NCBI RefSeq assembly: GCF_040640155.1
Contig: NZ_JBFABE010000011.1
Span: 1-64,000, forward strand
Direction: 5' to 3'
DNA length: 64,000 nt
Origin: Streptosporangium sp040640155
Lineage (GTDB): Bacteria; Actinomycetota; Actinomycetes; Streptosporangiales; Streptosporangiaceae
The position numbers and the translations under genes were made by a program. The notes under the pieces were generated by a model, which was not told where the DNA came from, did not search any database, and saw only the letters and a program-made list of their open reading frames with translations. Of this stretch, positions 16,681 to 24,630 are shown piece after piece; position 1 is the first letter of the stretch; each line of letters begins with the position of its first letter.

Positions 16681-19600
16681 ATGGCAACCCCCGAGGGACG
16701 TGACGTCGCCGACATCAGGCGTGCCCTGCTGGAGAGGAAGGTCCGCCAGCGCGTGGCGGAGAAGGCCGAGCGGGAACGGATCGTCGCCGTCCCGCGCACC
16801 GACAAGATGGCCATCGCCGAGCAGCAGCGATTCCTGTGGTTCCTGCACCAGATGGTCGCGGGGGCACCGGTCTACAACGTGCCGTTCGCGATGCGCCTGC
16901 GCGGGAAGCTCGACATGGACGCCCTCTCGAAGGCGCTGCGCGGGATCGTCGCACGGCACGAGAGCCTGCGCACCCGGTTCGGCGACGAGCACGGCGTGCC
17001 GTTCCAGGTGGTCGACCCGCCGCCCGAGACGTGGGAACTGCCGGTGGCCGACGGGACCGAGGACTCCGTCCAGGAGTGGATCGACGCCCAGGTGCGCGAG
17101 GAGTTCGACCTGCGCAACAAGCCGCCGTACAGGTTCGCCGTGCTGCGCCTGGGGCCCGAGGACCACGTGCTGTCCATCGTGTGGCACCACATCGTCATCG
17201 ACGGATGGTCCTCGCGCCAGTTCGCCGAGGAGCTGACCGCCCGCTACACCGACCCGAGCGGCTCGGACTTCCCCGAGCTGGACCTCCAGCCCGTCGACTT
17301 CGCGGCATGGCAGCGGCTCTGGCTGCTGAGTGAGGACCCGGCCAGGCAGATCGACTACTGGCGCTCCACGCTGGAGGGGATGGAACCGCTGGAGTGGCGC
17401 GCCGACCACCAGCGCCCGTCGGCGCCCACCGGGGCCGGCCGCATCCACGAGACCCGCCTGCCCGACGACCTCGCGCGGGGGATCCGCGAGCTGGCCCAGG
17501 CCGAGGGGATCTCCCTGCTCGCCCTGACGATGGCCGGGTACCAGGTCGTGCTGAACCGCTACACCGGCCAGCAGGACATCGCGCTCGGATCGGTCCTGTC
17601 GGGGCGGACGCGCTCGGAGACCGAGCCCATGATGGGGTTCTTCGCCAACACGGTGGTGGTCCGCGGCAACCTCGAGGGCGACCCGGTCTTCCGTGACCTG
17701 GCCCGGTCCGTCAACGACACCATCATCGAGGCGATGGCCCACCAGGACGTGCCGTTCGGCCGGCTGGTGGAGGAACTCAGCCCGGAGCGGCTGCCGGGGC
17801 GCAACCCGATCGTCGCGCACCTGTTCACGCTGCTGCCCGAGCAGATGATCGCGCGCTGGAGCCTGCCCGGCGTGGACGTCGAGATGCTGACCCCGCAACC
17901 GGAGACGACCAGGTTCGACCTCACGTTCCAGATCAACGACCTGCCGGACGGCGGCCTGGGCGTGTGGATCGAGTACTCCTCCGAGCTGTTCGACCAGGAG
18001 AGCGTCGAGCGCCTGGTGCGGCACTTCACGACCGTCATGACCGACGCGCTGTCCAGGCCGGACGCCCGGGTGGAGTCGCTGGACCTCATGTCCGACGACG
18101 AGTACCTGCGCGTGCTCACCGAATGGAACCCCGAGCCCGGTGAGCTCGACGAGCGCCTGCTGCACGAGGTGGTCGCGGCGCGCGTGGCCGAGGCCCCCGA
18201 CGCGGTCGCTATGCGTTTCGCCGGGGAGGACCTCACCTACGCGCAACTGGACGAGCGGTCCAACCGGCTGGCGCACGCGCTCGTCGAGGAGTTCAAGGTG
18301 GCGCCGGGAAGCGTGGTCGGGGTGCTGGTCGAGCGCGGCTTCGACCTGCCGGCCGCCGAGCTCGGCGTGCTCAAGGCGGGCGGGGCGTGGCTGCCGCTCG
18401 ACCCGCAGTACCCGGCGGAGCGGCTGGCCTACCAGCTCGGCGACGCCGACGTGACGGCGGTCGTGACGACGTCGGATCTCGCCGACCTCCTGCCCGCGGA
18501 GACGGCGCGGATCCTGCTGGACACCGACGCGCTCGACAAGCGGGAGACCACGCCGCCCTCGGCGCAGGTGAGCCGCGAGGACACCGCCTACGTCATCTAC
18601 ACCTCGGGCTCGACCGGCACCCCCAAGGGCGTCATGGTCCCCCACCGGGCGGTGGTGAACTTCTGCACCACCTTCCAGCGGATGTTCTCGGTGACGCCGG
18701 ACGACCGGATCCTGCAGTTCTCCAACCCCGCCTTCGACGTGAGCGTGTCGGACGTCTTCTCGACGCTGACCGCGGGCGGGACCATCGTGGGCGCGCCGCG
18801 CTCGGAGCTGCTCGACCCGGAGGCGCTGCAGGAGCTGCTGGCCCGCGAGCGGGTGACGATGGTGGACATCCCTCCCGCGGTGCTGGGACTGCTCGACCCG
18901 TCCTCCCTGGACGACCTGAGGGTGTGCTTCATCGGCATGGAGCCCTTCGGCCCCGACCTGGTCAACCGGTGGAGCAAGCCGGGACGCGAGTTCCACAACG
19001 GGTACGGCCCGACCGAGGTCACCGTGACGTGCGTGGACTACCTGTGCCCGCCGGAGCCGCTGGAGGGGACGCCGCCGATCGGCCGGGCGATGTCCAACCA
19101 GCGCGCCTACGTCCTGGACAAGAGACTGCGGCCCGTGCCGGTCGGCGTGCCCGGGGAGCTGTTCATGGCGGGCGCCGGCCTGGCCGTCGGCTACCTCGGC
19201 CGGGCGGACCAGACCGCCGAGAAGTTCCTGCCCGACCCGTTCTCCGCCACCCCCGGCGAGCGCATGTACGCCACCGGTGACCTGGCGCGCTGGAACACCG
19301 AGGGCAACCTGGAGTTCCTGGGCCGGGCCGACCGCCAGGTGAAGCTGCGCGGGCTGCGCGTGGAGCTCGGCGAGATCGAGCACGCCATCGAGAGCTTCGA
19401 GGGCGTGCGGCAGTGCGTCGTGACCGTGCGCGACGCGAACACGACGTCGGCGTGGCTGGCCGCCTACGTGGTCGGCGAGTTCGAGCAGGACGCGCTGCGC
19501 GAGCACCTGGCCGGGCGCCTGCCCCTGCACATGGTGCCCAACGACTACGTGCCGCTGGAGTCGCTCCCGCTGACCTCCACCGGGAAGGTGGACCACGCGA

Positions 19601-19974
19601 AGCTGCCCGACCCTCGTCCCGAGGGCGGCGTGGCGCAGGTCGAGCTGACCACCGAGACGCAGCGGCGGGTGGCCGAGATCTGGCAGAGCCTGCTGAGCCT
19701 CGACCCCGGCAGCGTCGGCGCCCAGGACAACTTCTTCGTCCTCGGCGGCAACTCCCTGCAGGTGACCCAGATGATCTCGCGGGTGCGTGACGCCTTCCAG
19801 GTGACGCTCGACCCGCGGCGGCTGTTCAGCTACCCGCTGCTCGGCCAGTTCGCCGCCCAGATCGACGACGCGCAGCGCGCGCTGCTGGGCGACGACGAGG
19901 TGGCGCAGCTCGAGGCCCAGGTCGCCGATCTGTCCGAGGAGGAACTCGACCGGCTCCTGAGGGAGTCGAACTGA
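16681..19974 (+). CDS. NRPS module: condensation - adenylation - carrier (C-A-T)
   Basis: Adds one amino acid to an upstream carrier-bound acyl or aminoacyl group. 1097 residues. After a charged helical N-terminus (DIRRALLERKVRQRVAEK) comes a condensation domain with the active-site HHIVIDGWS near residue 170. The A domain has YTSGSTGTPKGVMVPHRA near 639, FHNGYGPTEVTV near 773, YATGDL near 862 and STGKVDH near 966. The carrier has LGGNSLQVTQM near 1020. It ends in an acidic helix (VADLSEEELDRLLRESN) that may dock with the basic helix starting the next protein. No epimerase, methyltransferase or thioesterase is fused. The stop overlaps the thioesterase ATG by one base. Confidence 0.94.
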   Translation: MATPEGRDVADIRRALLERKVRQRVAEKAERERIVAVPRTDKMAIAEQQRFLWFLHQMVAGAPVYNVPFAMRLRGKLDMDALSKALRGIVARHESLRTRFGDEHGVPFQVVDPPPETWELPVADGTEDSVQEWIDAQVREEFDLRNKPPYRFAVLRLGPEDHVLSIVWHHIVIDGWSSRQFAEELTARYTDPSGSDFPELDLQPVDFAAWQRLWLLSEDPARQIDYWRSTLEGMEPLEWRADHQRPSAPTGAGRIHETRLPDDLARGIRELAQAEGISLLALTMAGYQVVLNRYTGQQDIALGSVLSGRTRSETEPMMGFFANTVVVRGNLEGDPVFRDLARSVNDTIIEAMAHQDVPFGRLVEELSPERLPGRNPIVAHLFTLLPEQMIARWSLPGVDVEMLTPQPETTRFDLTFQINDLPDGGLGVWIEYSSELFDQESVERLVRHFTTVMTDALSRPDARVESLDLMSDDEYLRVLTEWNPEPGELDERLLHEVVAARVAEAPDAVAMRFAGEDLTYAQLDERSNRLAHALVEEFKVAPGSVVGVLVERGFDLPAAELGVLKAGGAWLPLDPQYPAERLAYQLGDADVTAVVTTSDLADLLPAETARILLDTDALDKRETTPPSAQVSREDTAYVIYTSGSTGTPKGVMVPHRAVVNFCTTFQRMFSVTPDDRILQFSNPAFDVSVSDVFSTLTAGGTIVGAPRSELLDPEALQELLARERVTMVDIPPAVLGLLDPSSLDDLRVCFIGMEPFGPDLVNRWSKPGREFHNGYGPTEVTVTCVDYLCPPEPLEGTPPIGRAMSNQRAYVLDKRLRPVPVGVPGELFMAGAGLAVGYLGRADQTAEKFLPDPFSATPGERMYATGDLARWNTEGNLEFLGRADRQVKLRGLRVELGEIEHAIESFEGVRQCVVTVRDANTTSAWLAAYVVGEFEQDALREHLAGRLPLHMVPNDYVPLESLPLTSTGKVDHAKLPDPRPEGGVAQVELTTETQRRVAEIWQSLLSLDPGSVGAQDNFFVLGGNSLQVTQMISRVRDAFQVTLDPRRLFSYPLLGQFAAQIDDAQRALLGDDEVAQLEAQVADLSEEELDRLLRESN

Positions 19975-20873
19975 TGGGTGCTCCGCGCCCCTCCACCGTG
20001 GAGGAGAAACGAGACGCGCTGCTGCGGCTCAGGTTACGGCGCAGACGGGAGGAGGCCCTCGCCGGGAGGGCCTCCTCCGCCCCGCCGGAGGAGCGGCGGC
20101 CGCGCCCCGATCGGCACGCGGTGTCCCCGCTGGTGCCGCTCGCCCACGCGGGCACGAAGCCGCCGCTGTTCCTGGTGCACGCGGCGGGCGGGTCGGTGGC
20201 GCCCTACGTCACGCTGGCCGCGCTGCTGGGCGGCGACCGGCCCGTCTACGCGCTGGAGGACCCGGGCCTGCACGGCGGCGCGACCGAGGGCCGGGGGCTG
20301 CCCGACCTCGCGGCCACCTACCTGGCCGCGGTCCGCGAGGTCCAGCCCGGCGGGCCGCTGCACCTGGGCGGCTGGTCGGTCGGCGGGGCGGTGGCGCTCG
20401 ACATGGCGCGCCAGGACGGCGACGTCGCGCTGACGTTCGTGCTCGACACCGCCCTCCCGGACGGACCGTCCGATCCCGGCGACGACGAGCTGCGGGCGTG
20501 GTTCGCCGCCGACGTCGCGGCGATGGGCGCGGAGCCGGACGACGCCGAGGTGGCCGAGCGGTTCCCGGTGTTCGCCGCGAACGTGCGCGGGCTCCTGGCC
20601 TTCCGCCCCTCGCGGGTGAACGGCCGGGTGGTGCTGCTGTGGGCCGGGGACACCGGGGACAGCGGGGACACCGGGGACACCGACAACGCCGCGGACACCG
20701 ACAGCGCCGCGGACGCCGGGAACGCGGACCTCGCGATGCTCGGCAGATGGCGTGCCTACGCCGACGAGATCCGGACGGTGCCGGGCGACCACTACACCAT
20801 GCTCCAACCAGCACACGCCCGCGCTCTCGCGGACGTGATGCGCGACAGACTAAGCGAGGTGAGTGTCCGATGA
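19974..20873 (+). CDS. Thioesterase (alpha/beta hydrolase), NRPS-associated
   Basis: Releases or edits carrier-bound product. 299 residues. It opens with a basic amphipathic helix (VEEKRDALLRLRLRRRREEA) and an arginine/proline linker, then the fold begins PLFLVHAAGGSVAPY. The nucleophile is in GWSVGG near residue 132 and the catalytic His in DHYTML near 272; FVLDTALPD may give the Asp. A low-complexity Asp/Thr/Ala/Gly stretch near residues 224-248, made of gacaccggg-like repeats, interrupts the lid region. As the only free-standing hydrolase in the operon it is probably the releasing enzyme for the C-A-T module, though an editing (type II) role is possible. Confidence 0.88.
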   Translation: MGAPRPSTVEEKRDALLRLRLRRRREEALAGRASSAPPEERRPRPDRHAVSPLVPLAHAGTKPPLFLVHAAGGSVAPYVTLAALLGGDRPVYALEDPGLHGGATEGRGLPDLAATYLAAVREVQPGGPLHLGGWSVGGAVALDMARQDGDVALTFVLDTALPDGPSDPGDDELRAWFAADVAAMGAEPDDAEVAERFPVFAANVRGLLAFRPSRVNGRVVLLWAGDTGDSGDTGDTDNAADTDSAADAGNADLAMLGRWRAYADEIRTVPGDHYTMLQPAHARALADVMRDRLSEVSVR

Positions 20874-22006
20874 TGCCGGCCTTCACCCCGGAGCAGGAGA
20901 GCTTCCGGGAAGAGGTGTGCAAGCTGTTGTGCGAGGACGCGGTGAGCGCGGAGATCGCACGGTCCCGGCGGATGCCGTACGGGCAGGAGAGCGGCCTGCT
21001 CGACGTGCACCGGCGGCTGGGCAAGCTCGGCTGGCTCGCGATCAACTGGCCCGAGCGCTACGGCGGGACGGGCGCCACGATCGTGGAGAAGGCGATCCTC
21101 ACCGAGGAGATGATCCGCCACGGCATCCCGGAGAACGTGCACTCGCTGGGCATCGACATCGTCGGGAACGCCATCCACCTGTTCGGCACGCCCGAGCAGA
21201 AGGAACGGTTCCTGCCCGGCCTCGCGCGCGGCGAGATCACGGCCAACGTGCTGTTCAGCGAGCCGGACGTCGGATCCGACCTGGCGTCGCTGACCACGCG
21301 CGCCGAGCCGGACGGCGACGGCTGGCGCCTGTACGGCCGGAAGATCTACAACATGAAGGCCCAGCACAGCGACTTCGCGCTGTGCGCGGCCCGCACGTCG
21401 ACCGGCCCGGTGAACTTCTCCGGCATCACGCTCTTCCTGGTACCGCTGCAGAGCGTGGGCACGGTCATCGAGCCGGTGTGGAACCTGTCCGAGGAGCGGT
21501 TCGACCTGGTGACGCTCGACGGCATCCGGATCGGGCCCGAGGACGTGCTGGGCGAGGTCGACGACGGATGGCAGGTGCTGGGCAAGGTGCTCCCGCTGGA
21601 GCGCACCGGGCTGGACCACTCCGCCAAGGCGGAGCGCACGCTGGCCGCGCTGCGCGAGCACGCGCCGCCCGGGTGCGAGGAGCGGCTGGTCGAGCTGGAG
21701 ACGCGGGTGCGCGCGGCGCGGCTGCTGGCCTGGCGGTGCATCACCAACCTGCACGAGGGGCGGCCCGACGAGGTGCACTCGGCGACCGCCAAGTGGTACA
21801 CGTCCGAGACGGCCAAGGAGGTGTCGCTGGCGGCGGTCGAACTGCTCGGGTCGCGGGCGCTGCTGGACGCGCGCGACCCCGAGGCGCTCGCCGAGGGCGT
21901 CTTCGACGCCGCGTTCCGGGAGGCCCCGGGCCTCACCCTCGCCCAGGGCTCCTCGGAGATCATGCTCTTCTTCGTCGCGACATCGAAACTGGGGTTGCCC
22001 TCATGA
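20870..22006 (+). CDS. Acyl-CoA dehydrogenase-like flavoprotein, subunit 1
   Basis: 378 residues; the start ATG 20870 overlaps the thioesterase stop by four bases. The FAD-binding acyl-CoA dehydrogenase fold is clear: WPERYGGTGATIVEKAILTEE, TANVLFSEPDVGSDLASLTTRA, WRLYGRKIYNMKAQHSDFAL, and a terminal LTLAQGSSEIMLFF. At the position of the usual catalytic Glu (YEGTSE in well-known members) it has Gln, as in some heteromeric dehydrogenases where the partner or another residue acts as base. With the next gene it likely forms a two-subunit enzyme desaturating a carrier-bound or CoA-bound acyl group of the product (inference). Confidence 0.88.
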   Translation: MMPAFTPEQESFREEVCKLLCEDAVSAEIARSRRMPYGQESGLLDVHRRLGKLGWLAINWPERYGGTGATIVEKAILTEEMIRHGIPENVHSLGIDIVGNAIHLFGTPEQKERFLPGLARGEITANVLFSEPDVGSDLASLTTRAEPDGDGWRLYGRKIYNMKAQHSDFALCAARTSTGPVNFSGITLFLVPLQSVGTVIEPVWNLSEERFDLVTLDGIRIGPEDVLGEVDDGWQVLGKVLPLERTGLDHSAKAERTLAALREHAPPGCEERLVELETRVRAARLLAWRCITNLHEGRPDEVHSATAKWYTSETAKEVSLAAVELLGSRALLDARDPEALAEGVFDAAFREAPGLTLAQGSSEIMLFFVATSKLGLPS

Positions 22007-22992
22007 CCACAACGGAGACCACAAAGGAGACCACGGACGGCACCACGGACGGCACCGCGGCGTTCGCCGACTTCTTCGACGGGGACCTGGCGCCGCTGGT
22101 ACGGCGGATGACCGATCGGCCCCGCGCGGAGGACGGGGACGACGACGACGGTCGCGAGACCCGCGCGATGGTGTGGGAGGGGCTGGTCGGGCTCGGCGCG
22201 CTGGAGACCTCCGGCACCGTGCGGCTGGCCGAGATCCTGGGATCGGTGCTGTACCAGGGGCCGCTGCTCGACACCCTCACCGCGCGGGAGCTGTTCGGGG
22301 ACGGCGACATCGGCCGGGCGCCGGTGGCGCTGGCGGTCGCGGACGAGCCGTTGCCCGACCGGGACGGTGCGATCACCGCGCGGCGGGCCTTCGTCGGGCA
22401 CGCGGCGGAGGTCGACCACTTCGTCGTGGGCGGGCTCGGCGACTCCGGGCCGCGCCTGGCGCTCGTGCGCGCCGATCATCCGTCGATCACGACGCGGCGC
22501 CACGAGGAGACGAGCCGGGGCGAGGCGTACCAGGTCGAGTTCGAGGGAACGCCCGCGGTCGCCTGGGCCGACTCCTCCACCGGGTGGGAGGCGGCGCTGG
22601 CCGGCGCGCGCGTGCGCCAGGCGGCGTACCTGGTGGGCCTGGCCCAGGCGGCCCTCGACCACGCCGTCGAGTACGCCAGGACGCGCCGCCAGTTCGGCCA
22701 GCCCATCGGCAAGTTCCAGGCCCTGGCCTTCCGGCTCAGCGAGCTGTCGATGCACATCGACGCGACGCGCCTGCTGGTGCACGACCGCGACGCGGCCGCG
22801 CACGCGGCGGCCAACCTCGCGGCGGCCTCGGACCTGGCCCGGACCGTCACGACGCGGACCATGCAGGTCCACGGGGCCGCGGGCATGTGCGCCGACAACG
22901 ACGCGCAGCTCTACTACAGGTGGGCGGCGGCCGAATCGGTACGGCTCGGCACGCCGTTCCGGCTACGGCGCGAAAGCCTGGAAGCGCGCTGA
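22003..22992 (+). CDS. Acyl-CoA dehydrogenase-like flavoprotein, subunit 2
   Basis: 329 residues, shorter than normal because the N-terminal helical part is trimmed. It starts with a Thr/Asp-rich segment (MTTTETTKETTDGTTDGT) made of short repeats. The C-terminal helical domain is well kept: QAALDHAVEYARTRRQFGQP, IGKFQALAFRLSELSMHI, TRTMQVHGAAGMCADNDAQL. Start ATG 22003 overlaps the stop of subunit 1 by four bases (ATGA), tight coupling expected of an obligate heteromer like the paired FadE enzymes of mycobacterial sterol degradation. Substrate unknown. Confidence 0.87.
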   Translation: MTTTETTKETTDGTTDGTAAFADFFDGDLAPLVRRMTDRPRAEDGDDDDGRETRAMVWEGLVGLGALETSGTVRLAEILGSVLYQGPLLDTLTARELFGDGDIGRAPVALAVADEPLPDRDGAITARRAFVGHAAEVDHFVVGGLGDSGPRLALVRADHPSITTRRHEETSRGEAYQVEFEGTPAVAWADSSTGWEAALAGARVRQAAYLVGLAQAALDHAVEYARTRRQFGQPIGKFQALAFRLSELSMHIDATRLLVHDRDAAAHAAANLAAASDLARTVTTRTMQVHGAAGMCADNDAQLYYRWAAAESVRLGTPFRLRRESLEAR

Positions 22993-23169
22993 CGGAAGCC
23001 GCGGCGGGAGAGCCGGAAGCCGCGGAGCGAAAGCCGGGAGGCGTGGCGGGAAGGCCGGAGGCGCGGCGCGGAGCCTGGGCGACGCGTCGCGCGCCGGCCG
23101 GCCGGGCCGAGAGACCGGCCCGGCACGCCTGGACCCCTCTCGAGGAACGATGTGGCGCAGGAGTGAACG

Positions 23170-24630
23170 ATGAACCTGGTGGTACAGAAGTACGGCGGAA
23201 CATCACTGGGTGACGTGAGCAAGATCAGTCACGCAGCGCAGCGCATAGCCGCCGCGAACGGATCCGTGGTCGCCGTGGTGTCCGCGATGGGCGACACCAC
23301 CGACGCCATGCTCGAACTGGCACGCGACCTCACCGACAACCCACACGCCCGGGAACTGGACATCCTGCTCAGTACCGGTGAACAGGCCTCGGCGGCCGCG
23401 CTCGCCATGGCGCTGCACGAACTGGGCGTGCCCGCCCGCTCGTTCAACGCCCGCGACGGCGGCATCATCACCGACGGGGTGCACGGCCAGGCGCGCATCG
23501 TCAACGTCAACCCCGAGCTGATCCGCGAATGCCTCCGGACCGGCTACGTCCCGGTGGTGACCGGCTTCCAGGGCATCTCCGCCGAGAACGGCGAGCTGAC
23601 CACCCTGAGCCGGGGCGGCTCCGACACCACCGCCGTCGCCCTGGCCGCGGCGCTACGGGCCGAGGTGTGCGAGATACTCACCGACGTCGAGGGCGTGTTC
23701 ACCGCCGATCCGCGGCACGTCGCCGAAGCCCGCAAGCTGGACCACCTCTCCTACGAGGACATGGCCGAGCTGGCCGCGAGCGGCGCCACCGTGCTCGCCC
23801 ACTCCAGCGTCCAGTACGCCAGCGCCCACCGGGTCCCCCTCCACATCCGGTCCAGCACGACCGAGGCGGCCGGCACCTGGGTGACCGCCTCACGCCCGGC
23901 CGCCCCGCAGGACGGCGAGCGGTTCACCGCCGTCGGCGTCGCCCACCGGACGGGCCGGCTCCGCTGCCGGCTCGACGGGGTCGACCCCACCGCCCTGACC
24001 ACGATCACCACCACGCTGGCCGATCTCCCGCTGCCCGTGGACATGCTCGACGACCCCGCCGCCGACGAGCCCGTCACCGGCGACCCCGTCACCGGCGACC
24101 CCGTCACCGGCGACCCCGTCACCGGCGACCCCGCCACCGGCGGCCGCTCCCTGCGGTTCACCGTGAAGGCCGCCGACCGGGAACGGGTCGACCCGGTGCT
24201 CTCCGGCCTGCGCGCGGCCGGCGCCTTCGACGGGTGCCACTGGTCCGGCCCCCTGGGGAAGGTGTCGCTGGTGGGCCGCGGGTTCCACGCCCACCACCCC
24301 CAGGTGCGACTCCTGCCGGACGCGCTCAGGGCCCACGGCGTCACGGTGGGGGACATGACGGTCCGCGCCCGGCGGATCTCCGTCACCTGCGCCGAACGCG
24401 ACGTGCTCGGCGCCGTGGCACGGCTCCACCGGATGTTCCTCGCCGCCGACACCCCCGCGGATCCGCGCCCCCGCGCGGGCCACCCGTCACGCGGAACGCC
24501 CTACGCCCGCGCCGAGGCCTCGGTAGGGTCGGGCGAGATCAGGGAGGCGACCGCACCGGGACCGGCCCAACCTCATCTGCCTGGAATCTCCGGTCCACTG
24601 GTCGGCAGAAGCGAAAGGCAGGTGCAATGA
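23170..24630 (+). CDS. Aspartokinase with degenerate regulatory half
   Basis: Phosphorylates aspartate, the first step to aspartate semialdehyde and the threonine, methionine, lysine and diaminobutyrate families. 486 residues. Catalytic motifs are intact: VQKYGGTSLGD at the N-terminus, LLSTGEQASAAALAMAL, TLSRGGSDTTAVALAAAL, EILTDVEGVFTADPR. The paired ACT domains from about residue 255 are strongly altered. The NVS-GxTDISFT effector loop of typical LysC is absent, and a run of GDPVT pentapeptides (15-bp repeats, about 24069-24143) fills that place. This suggests a feedback-insensitive copy dedicated to product precursor supply, or a resistance copy. AGGAG is seven bases before ATG 23170; the stop overlaps the exporter ATG. 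Confidence 0.92.
   Translation: MNLVVQKYGGTSLGDVSKISHAAQRIAAANGSVVAVVSAMGDTTDAMLELARDLTDNPHARELDILLSTGEQASAAALAMALHELGVPARSFNARDGGIITDGVHGQARIVNVNPELIRECLRTGYVPVVTGFQGISAENGELTTLSRGGSDTTAVALAAALRAEVCEILTDVEGVFTADPRHVAEARKLDHLSYEDMAELAASGATVLAHSSVQYASAHRVPLHIRSSTTEAAGTWVTASRPAAPQDGERFTAVGVAHRTGRLRCRLDGVDPTALTTITTTLADLPLPVDMLDDPAADEPVTGDPVTGDPVTGDPVTGDPATGGRSLRFTVKAADRERVDPVLSGLRAAGAFDGCHWSGPLGKVSLVGRGFHAHHPQVRLLPDALRAHGVTVGDMTVRARRISVTCAERDVLGAVARLHRMFLAADTPADPRPRAGHPSRGTPYARAEASVGSGEIREATAPGPAQPHLPGISGPLVGRSERQVQ

Noticed and set aside
16513..19596. 1027-codon minus-strand frame opposite the C-A-T NRPS
   Set aside because: It mirrors the codon bias of the NRPS gene, lacks a ribosome-binding site and shows no domain. 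The frame at 14860-16473 is the same kind of artefact.
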